Assembly (NCBI RefSeq): GCF_017676345.1
Contig: NZ_JAFFZM010000035.1
Span: 1 to 56,615, forward strand
Length of the DNA stretch: 56,615 bases
Direction: 5' to 3'
Source: Streptomyces smyrnaeus
Lineage (GTDB): Bacteria; Actinomycetota; Actinomycetes; Streptomycetales; Streptomycetaceae
Shown here: in pieces, positions 48,996 through 56,615 of the stretch
Position numbering within the stretch: the stretch's first letter is position 1
Layout: every line of letters begins with the position of its first letter
The notes under the pieces: generated by a model
What the model was told of the DNA's origin: nothing
What the model saw: the letters and a program-made list of their open reading frames with translations, nothing else
The model's database searches: none
Made by a program: the position numbers and the translations under genes

Positions 48996-49841
48996 GTGCC
49001 CACACCGATTTCAGCAGAACAGGCCATAGCGGACGCACGCGCGGCTGGCTACGAGCCGCAGGAGCCTTACCCCGGGCACACGGGGGCACCGTGGCGCGCT
49101 CGCTGCACGGAGCCGACGTGCGGTGCGCTACGGATCATTACCGCCGCTCGCGTGCGCCAGACCCCGCCGTATCGCTGCAAGCACCGCGCACGCTTGTCTG
49201 CAGAGGGGGCCCTGCAGCGAGTGCAAGCGGCCGGATACGAGCCGACGGTCCCCTACTCAGGCGACCCCACAGAAACATGGCCGTGCAGGTGCGTCACCTG
49301 CGGCCGGATCCGCTGCGTCAACCCGTACACACCCAACCCGTGTAGCCACAAGCGCCCTCCAGCGGGAGTCCACGCCGGCGCTCCCGACCAGGACTACCTC
49401 AAACTGCTGGAGCTGAGCCGGTACAAGCCGCTGGGCTCGTTGCCGATCCGGGCACGTGAGCGCTTCGCTGCCCTGTGCGAGCTGTGCAACACGCCCACCA
49501 CAGTGACCCGGAACACCCTCCGGGTCACCACGAGGGCCCGGGGCTGGAAGCCGAGAAAGACGTGCAACCACACCATCACCCGCCATTTGAAGGCTGAGGA
49601 GTTGACATGGCTGCTGGAGGTCTGCCGGTTCGTGCCCATGAGTGACTCGTCGCCCCGGGACGACGAGCCGACGCCCGCTTGGTGCGTGCTGTGCAGTACG
49701 CCCACAACGGTGAACCTCTGGCGACTGCGCGAGACCGCGAAGAGGCGTGGGGACCAGCCGAGAACGCAGTGCCCCCCGCAGGGCCACCCTGCCCTAGACG
49801 AGGATCGACCTGCGACGCAGGCGATGGGCGCAGACTCGTGA
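48996..49841 (+). CDS. Tandem zinc-ribbon repeat protein
   Basis: The 281-residue protein is built from about four tandem repeats. Units 1 and 2 run AAGYEPQEPYPG, then a Trp, a Cys-x-Cys pair and a last C-x-H (YRCKHRARL) or CSH pair. Units 3 and 4 run SRYKPLGSLP or CRFVPMSDSS, then a CELC or CVLC pair and a final CNH or CPP. Each unit looks like a small zinc ribbon. The start is GTG 48996 after GGAAGGA. It overlaps the next gene by 4 bases. A nucleic-acid-binding or sensor role is plausible. Confidence 0.65.
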   Translation: MPTPISAEQAIADARAAGYEPQEPYPGHTGAPWRARCTEPTCGALRIITAARVRQTPPYRCKHRARLSAEGALQRVQAAGYEPTVPYSGDPTETWPCRCVTCGRIRCVNPYTPNPCSHKRPPAGVHAGAPDQDYLKLLELSRYKPLGSLPIRARERFAALCELCNTPTTVTRNTLRVTTRARGWKPRKTCNHTITRHLKAEELTWLLEVCRFVPMSDSSPRDDEPTPAWCVLCSTPTTVNLWRLRETAKRRGDQPRTQCPPQGHPALDEDRPATQAMGADS

Positions 49842-50413
49842 CGCATACCCACCCCACGGATATCAGCCTGATCAGAATGATCAGCGCCGCGATCGACAAG
49901 CCGGAGGCCAGGGCCGATGCGCTCTTGTTCCGGTGGACGGAGGCCGCTGCCGAAGACCGCGCCGTAGTGCTGTCCGCACTCGCCACCGAAGCCCGGACAG
50001 CGAACACGCCACACCCGCCCACCACCCCAGGCAGCCGTCTTGCGACTTGGCTACGTCAAGAGGCGTGGTTTTGGCCGATTGAGCAGCCCAGCAGTCCGCC
50101 TGAGCCCTTCCTTGTCACCCCCAAGAGTCTCCGCACCAGCCCTGCAGAGCAGTTGGTGGCAGCCATCCTGCTGCTCACCGCCGTGCACACCGGCCAGCTG
50201 CCGCCGATGCCGGCCAGGTGCGGCACCTGCGGTACCGACGTCGGACTCACCCTCCACGTCGAAGTACAGGACTCCGGCCCTGGTCTGCACCAGTTCCTGT
50301 GCCAGCAGTGCCGGCGACAGTCGTCGCAGCAGTACGTCCCGCCGAAGGTGGACGTACTGCTGCGACGACTGGAGGCAAAACGCGTCCAAGGCCAAGCCAG
50401 TACCTCTTTCTGA
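49838..50413 (+). CDS. Unknown protein with C-terminal zinc ribbon
   Basis: The 191-residue protein has a helical N-terminal part (TDISLIRMISAAIDKPEARA, EAAAEDRAVVLSALATEART) and a C-terminal zinc ribbon (CGTCGTDVGLTLHVEVQDSG followed by CQQCRRQSSQQYV). It begins with GTG overlapping the stop of the zinc-ribbon repeat protein, so the pair is coupled. The layout suggests a small regulatory or nucleic-acid-binding protein. No clear family. Confidence 0.6.
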   Translation: MTHTHPTDISLIRMISAAIDKPEARADALLFRWTEAAAEDRAVVLSALATEARTANTPHPPTTPGSRLATWLRQEAWFWPIEQPSSPPEPFLVTPKSLRTSPAEQLVAAILLLTAVHTGQLPPMPARCGTCGTDVGLTLHVEVQDSGPGLHQFLCQQCRRQSSQQYVPPKVDVLLRRLEAKRVQGQASTSF

Positions 50414-50486
50414 GCCTTGCGTCAGCAGGCCAGAGGCGTCACACCGAAAGTGGTGGCTTTCGCCAGCCTGGAGACAATCACGTAGT

Positions 50487-50735
50487 TCATTCCGGCTTGG
50501 TTTCGCTGGTGGTCGGCGCAGGCCATTGCCACAGCAGGGTGGAGCTGCCGTCCGGGGTCATCCTGGTCAGCTCTACTGTCACCCCAGGCACGCCCCACTG
50601 TCCCAGCCACTCGATGTACTTGTCCTCAGCAGTGCCCTCATCGGTCCACTCACAAGGAGCGGCGACCTGCCGGAGTGGAACTGGCAGGTGACGCGGTAGA
50701 GAGCCCCGTGGGGGTTGCGGAGTAGGGGTGGGCAC
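50487..50735 (-). pseudogene. Possible frameshifted small gene
   Basis: The C-terminal half reads WTDEGTAEDKYIEWLGQWGV and GVTVELTRMTPDG, with a Gly/Trp/Pro end (QWPAPTTSETKPE), which looks coding. The N-terminal half (PTPTPQPPRGSLPRHLP) looks random, while another frame there reads LYRVTCQFHSGRSPLL. Together they would give a small protein with a Cys and His start, broken by a one-base shift near 50655. The start codon is not certain. Confidence 0.4.
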
Positions 50736-50745
50736 TTGCCGAACT

Positions 50746-51219
50746 TTACGCGTCGCCGGTGTGCACGGGCCGGCCGCTCCGCGGGCTGTGGGCAGTGCGT
50801 GCGGTGCCTGGTGACGGGGGGTGGGAGAGCCACCAGTGGACGGTGTGCAGGCCGACGCCCAGGGTCTCCGCGATGCCCGCGGGGGTGCAGCCCAGCTGGT
50901 GGTGGAGGACCAGGGCGTCGTAGGGGCCCGGGCATGCGGCTATGGGCGGCACAGGCCGGGGGATGTAGCGGGCGAAGGTCTGCCAGGCGTGTGCGGTCAG
51001 GTCGCGGCGGGTCAGCAGGGTCTGCCACTGGGTGGCCAGGTCGCCGAACGCGCGCGGAACGGCTTCGGGGGCGCCGTGGAGGTGGGCGTAGCGCTGGTAG
51101 GTGTCGTGGTGGAGGAGGCAGAACGCTTCGAAGGCCGGCGGAAGGGTGATGGGCGGCAGGCGCCTGCCGCGCCGGGGTTCGGCGCGGGCCAGACAGACCG
51201 GCGCGGCGGCGGTGTTCAT
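50746..51219 (-). CDS. Sigma-70-like helix-turn-helix protein
   Basis: The 157-residue protein has FEAFCLLHHDTYQRYAHLHG and FGDLATQWQTLLTRRDLTAH in its first half, and DALVLHHQLGCTPAGIAETL followed by GVGLHTVHWWLSHP in its second. The latter reads like sigma-70 region 4 (ALVLHHxLGxTPxEIAxxLG), with the first half like region 2 of a small ECF-type factor, although the core-binding acidic motif is not clear. AGAGG precedes the ATG. It may be a small alternative sigma or a helix-turn-helix relative. Confidence 0.6.
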   Translation of the reverse strand: MNTAAAPVCLARAEPRRGRRLPPITLPPAFEAFCLLHHDTYQRYAHLHGAPEAVPRAFGDLATQWQTLLTRRDLTAHAWQTFARYIPRPVPPIAACPGPYDALVLHHQLGCTPAGIAETLGVGLHTVHWWLSHPPSPGTARTAHSPRSGRPVHTGDA

Positions 51220-51251
51220 CGTGGCGGTGCCTCTCGGATCGGTCCGGGCGG

Positions 51252-52454
51252 TCAGCCGAATGCGGCCGCCGGCAGGCGGCCGGTGGATGGTGGCGCCGGG
51301 TGGGAGCTGCTGCTGGCCGTGGGCTGTTGATGGGTGGCGGCGTCTTCCCACAGCGGGCGGACCATCTCGGGCTGGCCGCGCAGGGCTACCACCAAGTTCT
51401 CGACGGTGCGCCACTCGGGAACGTCCTGGCCCTCGAGAAGGCCGGTGATGTCGGCGGGGGTCAAAGCGGGGCTGGCGGAGCGGATGCTGTCGGTGGGTGG
51501 CCGGGAGGCGGCCAGGTAGAGGCCGCGCAGGACGGTATGGAGGGTGCCGTCCACGGTGCGGCGCGGTGAGGCGTAGACGCTGTCGTGTGCGGCGGTCCAC
51601 AGCGGGCGGATGTCCTCGGTGCTGCCGCCGCAGGCACGCACGAGTGCTTCGGTGATCCGCCAGGAGGGGAAGCGGTCACCGGCCAGGATGCGGGAGACAT
51701 AGGAGCGGGAGACTCCGGCCTTCTTCGAGAGGGCGACCGCGGTGCAGTCGGCGTCCCGCATGAGGAAGGACAGGGCTCTGGCGAACTGGTCCGCTGGTGC
51801 CTGCACCTCCTCGGGTGTCTGCCTCGCCGCCGGGGGCGTACATGCAGCGGCGTTCGGTGGAGAGGGGGGCCGGGTGGGGCGTGGCGGAGGGAGTTCGGGG
51901 GGCCCGGCCGAGCCGGTGTGGTCTGGAAAGTCGGCTGCGTTTGCGGCTGCGGGGGGTGAGGTGAGGCGGCGGGCGCGCTGGCGCTTGCGTTCGGCACGGC
52001 GCTGCATGCGGCCGACGAACCGGCTTGCTGGCCAGGCCCGGCTGACGTGGGAGGGGGTGACATCCCAGCACTCGGCGAGCCGAGCCAGGGGTATGCCGCG
52101 GTCGCGGGTGACCTGCACCATGGCCGTGCTCAGGTCTTCGTGGTCTTGTCCCACATCCCGGGTGCGGTGCAGCAGGCGCATCCACTCCGAGGAGCTCAGA
52201 TCCTCGTGGTCGAGTTGGTCGCGCAGCGCGGTGGCGTTGCGGGCCAGGTCGTCGGCGATCTCACGCAGCTGGCGGCGGTGTTCTTCTTCGTCGGACGGGC
52301 TGCTGGTGCGGGCGCTGCCGAGCGCGCTGCGGGCGGCCTTTCCGCACGCATCGTCGCAATACTTCCGGGGGCGGCCGTGCGTCAGCTGGCGGAGCTCCCT
52401 GCCGCAGTCGGGATTCTCGCAGTGCTGAGGCCGGGGTCGGATGCTGCTGTTCAT
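51252..52454 (-). CDS. XRE-family regulator with zinc-ribbon start
   Basis: The 400-residue protein begins with a Cys cluster (CENPDCGRELRQL, then KYCDDACGKAARSAL), a likely zinc ribbon. A helical region follows (LLHRTRDVGQDHEDLSTAMV and LAECWDVTPSHVSRAWPAS, a first helix-turn-helix), then a Pro-rich linker. The clear XRE domain (about 230-290) reads ALSFLMRDADCTAVALSKKA and SRSYVSRILAGDRFPSWRIT. A helical effector-like end completes it (residues 300-390). The sigma-like gene lies 32 bases downstream. The ATG at 52454 lacks a strong ribosome binding site. Confidence 0.68.
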   Translation of the reverse strand: MNSSIRPRPQHCENPDCGRELRQLTHGRPRKYCDDACGKAARSALGSARTSSPSDEEEHRRQLREIADDLARNATALRDQLDHEDLSSSEWMRLLHRTRDVGQDHEDLSTAMVQVTRDRGIPLARLAECWDVTPSHVSRAWPASRFVGRMQRRAERKRQRARRLTSPPAAANAADFPDHTGSAGPPELPPPRPTRPPSPPNAAACTPPAARQTPEEVQAPADQFARALSFLMRDADCTAVALSKKAGVSRSYVSRILAGDRFPSWRITEALVRACGGSTEDIRPLWTAAHDSVYASPRRTVDGTLHTVLRGLYLAASRPPTDSIRSASPALTPADITGLLEGQDVPEWRTVENLVVALRGQPEMVRPLWEDAATHQQPTASSSSHPAPPSTGRLPAAAFG

Positions 52455-52641
52455 GGAGATGTCCTTGAGGGCCGGGTCCGGTGTTTCCGGACCCGGTGAA
52501 GGCGGGTTTGCAATTACAGCCGCCCACGCGGCCGCTCGCGCTGGGCCAGGATCTGGCCAGGCGGTGAGAGCGCTCGCATGAGACGGTGCCGGCCAGGGCG
52601 AGGTCCCCGTCACCTCGGCCCTGGCAGCCTCGAAATGCTGG

Positions 52642-52914
52642 TCAGGGTGCGCTGACCTGCCGGAAGGCGACGATGGAGAAGACCGAGCCGCTCAGCATCG
52701 CGGCGGCAGTTCCTGCCAGCGCAGCGGCAACAGCGACCGGTCTCTGCGTGTGAGCGGCGGCCAGCAGCACACCCAGGGCACAGGCGGCCCCCAGGTGCAC
52801 GTTGACTCGCAGAGCACAGCGCCAAGAGGTTTGAGCCAGCCGGAAATGCGAGATGCTACGGTCAAGACCCGGTCCCGCGAGCACGCGGAATGCCGGGTTT
52901 CGGTCAGCGGTCAT
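52642..52914 (-). CDS. Small membrane protein
   Basis: The 90-residue protein has a polar first part and two hydrophobic segments (about 36-52 and 60-84: VHLGAACALGVLLAAAH, VAVAAALAGTAAAMLSGSVF). GGGAGG precedes the ATG at 52914. It lies 187 bases before the XRE gene and is read in the same direction, so it could be in the same transcript. No family recognised. Confidence 0.5.
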   Translation of the reverse strand: MTADRNPAFRVLAGPGLDRSISHFRLAQTSWRCALRVNVHLGAACALGVLLAAAHTQRPVAVAAALAGTAAAMLSGSVFSIVAFRQVSAP

Positions 52915-53079
52915 CAGACCTCCCTGATCGACAACATGTTGAGGAAGTTCCCCGGGCCGGGGTCCAATTCGTCCCGGGGGCTTCTATGTTCGGGCACGCT
53001 ACAGCGTCACCCACAAGACACGCACTCTAACGGTCAGTAAATGTCAACATCGGCAATCCGCCTCGAACCGGCCTTCGAA

Positions 53080-53400
53080 TCAGGTCGCCGGGTCTGACAC
53101 GCGAACGCTTCCGGTCCGCAGCCGTTCACGCAGGAGGTCGGTGGGGACAGGCCCGACGGAAGCCGTCGGCGCCTCCCGAAGGGTGGAGCACACCGGGACA
53201 CCGGCCTTGGCCAGGCGGCGTGCACGAGGTTGCAGTGCTCGACTATCGCGAGCACTCCGCGGGTACGCATGATGACCACCGTCGCCGCGCCGGCAACCGG
53301 TCGAGGCGGATGGCCAGTTCACGGGGCGGTGGAAGACGTGCGCCGGGTAGGTGTGTAGCAGCCTGAAGCGCGAGGCGCCGCGTCCCTGTGGAGTACGGCA
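53080..53400 (-). pseudogene. Broken gene, multiple frameshifts
   Basis: Reading leftward, three frames in turn look coding: RLLHTYPAHVFHRPV near 53360, VVIMRTRGVLAIVEHCNLVH near 53280-53220, and RRLAKAGVPVCSTLREAPTA followed by VPTDLLRERLRTGSVRVSDP to a stop at 53094. Two one-base shifts would restore one protein of about 90 residues. The family is unknown. Between 52915 and 53079 I see nothing convincing. Confidence 0.35.
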
Positions 53401-53404
53401 ACGC

Positions 53405-53701
53405 TCAGCCGAGCCAGAGCAGATCCGTGATGCGTATTTCCCGCAGTTCTGCTTCCGGGGTGTAGCTGATCAGGACGGGCAATCGGTGCACGTCGACGTT
53501 GTACCGGCGGTCCCCGCCGCCCATGGGCAGGCCCGGCAACGGCTTGTCCGCCTCGATCGCGGCGCCGGCCTCGATCGCGAGAGCCCGGAGAAACCTCACC
53601 AGCTGGTCATGCAGCTCGGACTCGCCACCGGCCCGCATCATCTTCAGGACATGCGCGGCTTCCTCAGTGACGCGCACCGTCCAGCCGCCCGGAGAGTTCA
53701 C
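53405..53701 (-). CDS. RelE/ParE-like toxin candidate
   Basis: The 98-residue protein has the flavour of a small RelE/ParE-like toxin: EEAAHVLKMMRAGGESELHD, a helix pair, and a beta-rich end RRYNVDVHRLPVLISYTPEA followed by LREIRITDLLWL. The GTG overlaps the upstream gene stop (GTGA), the usual antitoxin-toxin order. Catalytic residues cannot be assigned with confidence. It may be a different small protein of a conserved gene pair. Confidence 0.5.
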   Translation of the reverse strand: MNSPGGWTVRVTEEAAHVLKMMRAGGESELHDQLVRFLRALAIEAGAAIEADKPLPGLPMGGGDRRYNVDVHRLPVLISYTPEAELREIRITDLLWLG

Positions 53702-53970
53702 CCCTCGCCGACCTCGTCGGGCAGCGCCACGAGACGGTGCCCCGCAGCGACGTCGGCAAGACGCCGGGTGCGCCCGGGCTGCGCCTCGAACAGGGCTTCC
53801 ATCCACCACTTCCGCAGTGCGTCATCGAGCTGCTGTCCGCGCTCGGCCGATCCCACCTCTGCGAAGAAGGCCATGCGGTTGGCACCGGTCAGCGCGCTTG
53901 CTACAGCGTCGATGGTGCACGGGATGGGGCGGACCCGAGGGTCCACCGGGTACTCGGGCTGGGCACTCAT
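53698..53970 (-). CDS. Antitoxin-like partner
   Basis: The 90-residue protein starts MSAQPEYPVDPRVRPIP and continues with a helical middle (ALTGANRMAFFAEVGSAERG, LDDALRKWWMEALFEAQPG) and a short end with VAAGHRLVALPDEVGEG. AGGAGGAA lies just before the ATG at 53970. The pairing and overlap with the next gene suggest a toxin-antitoxin module, but no DNA-binding motif is clear. The order is antitoxin first. Confidence 0.5.
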   Translation of the reverse strand: MSAQPEYPVDPRVRPIPCTIDAVASALTGANRMAFFAEVGSAERGQQLDDALRKWWMEALFEAQPGRTRRLADVAAGHRLVALPDEVGEG

Positions 53971-54089
53971 CGTGTTCCTCCTGTGCTCCGGACGCGGCGG
54001 ATGTATCCGACCGTAGCGGCAATCCCACCTCCGGTACGAGCCGGACGCACAACTGAGGCCGCAGCCGCAGCTCTCGTCGGCCACGGACA

Positions 54090-54141
54090 GAGGACACCGC
54101 TCGACCCTGCTACGACCTGGTGGAGGCCGCGGCGAATCCCG
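54090..54141. repeat. Diverged direct repeat, copy A
   Basis: This 52-base segment matches 55921-55972 at roughly 80 percent by eye, most strongly in its last 31 bases (27 of 31), including CCTGGTGGA. The two copies flank the divergent lipoprotein pair. On the minus strand both encode a G-F/Y-AAASTR ending before a stop, so they may be remnants of one repeated gene end. Confidence 0.45.
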
Positions 54142-54177
54142 GTCGACCTGATCGGGCCTCCGGCACCACCCGTGGGG

Positions 54178-54924
54178 TTACGCGGCGCCGCGGATGGCGG
54201 TCCAGCCTGCCTTGTTGAAACCGGGCTTGCCCAGGGCGACGGCGGCCGGGGTGTCTTCCTCCTTCTGGTTCTGCATCGCGTGGAAGGTGTCGGCGATGCT
54301 GACCTTCCAGTCCCCCTTTTCCCAGCGGGCCACCGACAGCTGCCGGCTCCAGGAGGTCACCGCCTTCTTGTGGTCTTTGTCCTTGGCTGCCTCACGGGTC
54401 AGCAGCCAGGCACTGACACTGTCCGGAGAGGCGGAGACGATCTTGTAGCCGACGACGTCGACGTGCAACGACACTTCGCGCGGCAGCGGCTCGCCCTTCT
54501 TCACCCCCGCCTTGCGGCGCAGCTTCGCGTCCTTCTTCTCCGTCTTGGTCTTGATCTTCCTGGCGTTCTCCGCAGTCTGCTCGCCCTCGACCTGGTAGCG
54601 GTGCAGCAGGCGCAGCTGGACATCGGTGAAGTAGTGGTCCTTCTCGACGCGGACTTCGGCAGCTTCTTTCAGCATCGCGACCGCACCCTTGGTGGTGTGG
54701 GGAAAGTTCACCGGATCCCCGCCCACGGTGCGCTTGCCATGGGGCAGAGCGGCCGACTTCTTCGGCTCGGTCCAGTCCTTCGGCTTGGGGGACGACTCAG
54801 GGAGAGCTGTCTGCTTGGAGTCGTCGCTGCTGCCCGGGGCATCGTTGCTTCCGCAGCCTGCGGCAAGCAGGCAGGCGGCGGCCAGGGCGAGCGAAGCACC
54901 TGCGCGGTGCGGGTAGACGAGCAC
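54178..54924 (-). CDS. Lipoprotein
   Basis: The 248-residue protein has a lipoprotein signal (lipobox LAAGC after ASLALAAACL) followed by a Ser/Lys/Pro-rich linker. The mature domain holds a helix (GAVAMLKEAAEVRVEKDHYF), LRLLHRYQVEGEQTAENARK, a strand VVGYKIVSASPDSVSAWLL and SVARWEKGDWKVSI, the NTF2/TcpC-like alternation seen in other secreted proteins of actinobacterial mobile elements. The GTG at 54924 follows AGGAG. It is divergent from the next lipoprotein. Confidence 0.65.
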   Translation of the reverse strand: MLVYPHRAGASLALAAACLLAAGCGSNDAPGSSDDSKQTALPESSPKPKDWTEPKKSAALPHGKRTVGGDPVNFPHTTKGAVAMLKEAAEVRVEKDHYFTDVQLRLLHRYQVEGEQTAENARKIKTKTEKKDAKLRRKAGVKKGEPLPREVSLHVDVVGYKIVSASPDSVSAWLLTREAAKDKDHKKAVTSWSRQLSVARWEKGDWKVSIADTFHAMQNQKEEDTPAAVALGKPGFNKAGWTAIRGAA

Positions 54925-55052
54925 GGTGTAAGGACTCCTGTCAGACAGGGCGGACACGGTGATGGTCCGATGCTATGGACGGCCCCGGCGCCTCGACGCC
55001 CGTGGTCGTCCCGGAAGCACCGAACCCGGCCATACGCAACAGTAGCCAATGT

Positions 55053-55077
55053 CCTACTCTGCGTAGGCAGAGTTAGG
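55053..55077 (+). promoter_or_regulatory. Near-palindrome between two lipoprotein genes
   Basis: CCTACTCTGC (55053-55062) and GCAGAGTTAGG (55067-55077) form a near-perfect inverted repeat with a 4-base centre; CCTAC/GTAGG also pairs locally. It lies 18 bases before the start of the rightward lipoprotein gene and could act as an operator for both divergent genes. Confidence 0.45.
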
Positions 55078-55094
55078 CGTCACAAGGGGGGTCA

Positions 55095-55823
55095 GTGAGA
55101 AGCACGGTACGCAGCGCAGTGGCTGCGGCAGCAGCAGGGGTCCTGGCGGTCACGGCGGGGGCATGCTCGTCCGGAGAAGAGAAGACGCCCGATAAGCAGA
55201 ACAGCCCGGAGAAGTCCTCGACCGCTCCCCCACCACCGTCCCGGAAGCAGTTGAAGAAGATGCTGCTGTCCAAGGGTGACCTTCCCCCCTCACTCAAGCA
55301 GCATGACAAGATCTTCCCCGTACCCCTCACACTCGAAGGGAAGCTGGAGGCATCCAGGGGAAGCTGCCAGCCACTGGCCGACGCTCTCGACATCGGGATG
55401 CCAGAGCACGCCCATGCCTGGGCGAAGCAGCGCTACGCGAAGGCCCCGAATGACCGCTTCACCGTGTCACTGGCCTCCTACACCTCGGAGAAGGAAGCGG
55501 CCGCCGCCGTCGGCAAGCTGAAGTCAGCGGCCGCAGCCTGCACCTCTTCCTTCCGTATCGCCAACAAGAAGGCCCACTACAACGACCCCTACAAGGGAGT
55601 GAAGAGCAAGCCCGCTCCGCAGCAGGGAGACCAGGCCCTCGCCTACGACCTGCAGGCGGTAGCCGACGACGGCAGCCGCCGCGAGTTCCCCTTCCTCCAC
55701 ATCTACGTCCGTGTAGGGAACGTCGTCGCCACCGTCGTCCGCGTGGGATCGGACCAGCCCGAAGACAACCACATCCCACCAGACCTGGTGACTGCCCAGG
55801 TCAACAAGCTCAACGCCCCCTAA
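55095..55823 (+). CDS. Lipoprotein with sensor-like domain
   Basis: The 242-residue protein has a lipoprotein signal (GVLAVTAGACSS, lipobox TAGAC), a Lys/Ser/Pro linker and a domain (about 55-240) with LLSKGDLPPSLKQHDKIFPV, RFTVSLASYTSEKEAAAAVG and a beta end IYVRVGNVVATVVRVGSDQP. It resembles the extracellular PknH/sensor-type lipoproteins of actinobacteria. The GTG at 55095 has only a weak upstream GGGGGG. It is divergent from the 54.2 kb lipoprotein, and the palindrome lies between them. Confidence 0.6.
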   Translation: MRSTVRSAVAAAAAGVLAVTAGACSSGEEKTPDKQNSPEKSSTAPPPPSRKQLKKMLLSKGDLPPSLKQHDKIFPVPLTLEGKLEASRGSCQPLADALDIGMPEHAHAWAKQRYAKAPNDRFTVSLASYTSEKEAAAAVGKLKSAAAACTSSFRIANKKAHYNDPYKGVKSKPAPQQGDQALAYDLQAVADDGSRREFPFLHIYVRVGNVVATVVRVGSDQPEDNHIPPDLVTAQVNKLNAP

Positions 55824-56262
55824 GCCAAAGCCGCTCGCCGTCGAGGAGGGCTCGTTGCTCGTCCGGGGTAAAGAGAGGCTGGTGTGCTCCGCAAGCCCTG
55901 GGCAGCAGGCAGTGAGGCGGGAGGGCACCGCTCAGCTCGGCTACTACCTGGTGGAAGCCGCGGCGTAACCCGTGCCGAAGCGACACGACAGGACTTGGCC
56001 AAGGCCGGCTGCGGCGACAGCGAGCAGGGCCGTCGGCCAGTGACAGAGCGGGAGCAGTTCGCCGAGAGGGCGAGGCGGAGGTGTGTCTCATGACTCCCTC
56101 GGTGGTAGGCGCGGAGTTCCCGGATGAGAGCGGTGCCGCCCACACCTCCCGTCACTGCCACCGCCTGAGGGGCGTGCCTTGGCACGCCAGAGCTGAATGG
56201 GCTGGATGAGTGAACCTCACATCAGGATGACTCGCAGGCCTCGGCATCGTCGTTGACGGAGC
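55824..56262. other. Intergenic stretch with repeat B
   Basis: Apart from repeat B no real gene is visible. The minus strand reads PLFTPDEQRALLDGERLWLR just after the lipoprotein stop, which looks like a C-terminal gene end, but upstream frames are broken. Confidence 0.35.
55921..55972. repeat. Diverged direct repeat, copy B
   Basis: This is the partner of 54090-54141. Both copies run in the same orientation and lie about 1.83 kb apart. Confidence 0.45.
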
Positions 56263-56400
56263 ATGGCGAAAGCTCCCGCTCCCCCTGCGGCACTCTTCAC
56301 CAAGGGCATCGCTAGCCGAGTCCACATGCCGGCACAGATGGCTGCCGACATCGCGCAACTCTTCGAACTCGAAGGTTGGGAACAGGCGCGCGGGTTGTAG
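56263..56400 (+). CDS. Possible 45-residue peptide
   Basis: ATG to TAG encodes ALFTKGIASRVHMPAQMAAD and IAQLFELEGWEQARGL, an amphipathic helical peptide. The upstream GACGGAG is very close to the ATG. It could be the start of a longer gene now broken, since the 215 bases to the window end hold no clear continuation. Confidence 0.3.
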   Translation: MAKAPAPPAALFTKGIASRVHMPAQMAADIAQLFELEGWEQARGL

Positions 56401-56615
56401 CGGCCCCTCCTTGATCGAGAGGACCGATCGCTGCCTCGGTCAGCCTGCCCGGGGGATGAGGCCCTCCGCTGGCGGCCCGGGCATGCGGTGACGGAGCTCC
56501 TGGACCTGGCGGTCGGTGTTCTGCCTCCGGACCGCGTGGACGTGATCGTTGTACGACACGGGTTGCCCCGTACACGAGCGTCCCTGCTCCGCCCCACAGT
56601 ACGTCCTCAATCCAC

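Noticed and set aside
53737..55098. Plus-strand 453-residue open frame
   Set aside because: It overlaps the antitoxin-like gene and the 54.2 kb lipoprotein gene, both on the minus strand with good start sites; its composition is random.

Overview
The window is high-GC actinobacterial DNA with dense codon-biased genes, start/stop overlaps (ATGA, GTGA, TGATG) and GTG/TTG starts. The gene families are typical of Streptomyces or close relatives: DUF4192, DUF2958, DUF3560, a Replic_Relax protein, TcpC/TcpE/VirB4-like transfer proteins, an actinobacterial Tad locus and a LysM-BTAD protein. It most resembles part of a large, probably linear, conjugative plasmid or an integrated conjugative element. 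No rRNA, tRNA or CRISPR array was seen. All family calls come from reading the protein sequences; no database search was run.

Region 1 (1-10.6 kb, all genes on +) holds maintenance or establishment genes: a DUF4192 protein, a DUF2958 protein, a lone ParB-like protein with a long acidic tail, an SSB, a DUF3560 protein and small unknowns. Its main feature is a repeated promoter-leader module at about 0.09, 1.46, 3.09, 6.20 and 9.74 kb, with a decayed copy at 7.8 kb. Each has a TAnnnT -10 box, a short stem whose bases change while pairing is kept, an invariant CGGCAA loop, and then CAACCCAGA just before the ribosome binding site. In three copies a palindrome lies next to the -10 box. Between 7.8 and 9.5 kb the genes are broken (frameshifts, a stop, truncations).

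Region 2 (10.6-14.3 kb) carries a Replic_Relax protein and a helix-turn-helix, possibly replication, protein. Between them are fragments of a second copy of the same pair. The region ends in a cluster of TTACCACG sites.

Region 3 (14.4-38.6 kb) is a continuous set of rightward genes. A Gram-positive type IV secretion set comes first (TcpC/VirB8-like, TcpE-like, VirB4, VirB6-like, a transglycosylase-NlpC/P60 wall hydrolase and a VirD4-like ATPase). A full Tad/Flp pilus set follows (SAF protein, TadZ-like, TadA, TadB, TadC, Flp-like pilin, two TadE-like proteins, a TadG-like protein). It ends with an 1114-residue membrane protein carrying LysM and BTAD domains. No frameshift was seen here, unlike the flanks. 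I infer one machine for DNA transfer and adhesion.

Region 4 (38.6-56.6 kb) is accessory. It has a PIMT-type methyltransferase coupled to a tiny acidic peptide, a transposase remnant, secreted small proteins (one behind the same TTACCACG control region as the transfer operon), a regulator-GNAT pair and a run of small regulatory and zinc-ribbon proteins, some frameshifted. It also holds a leftward block with an XRE regulator and a sigma-like protein, a toxin-antitoxin-like pair and two divergent lipoproteins flanked by diverged direct repeats.
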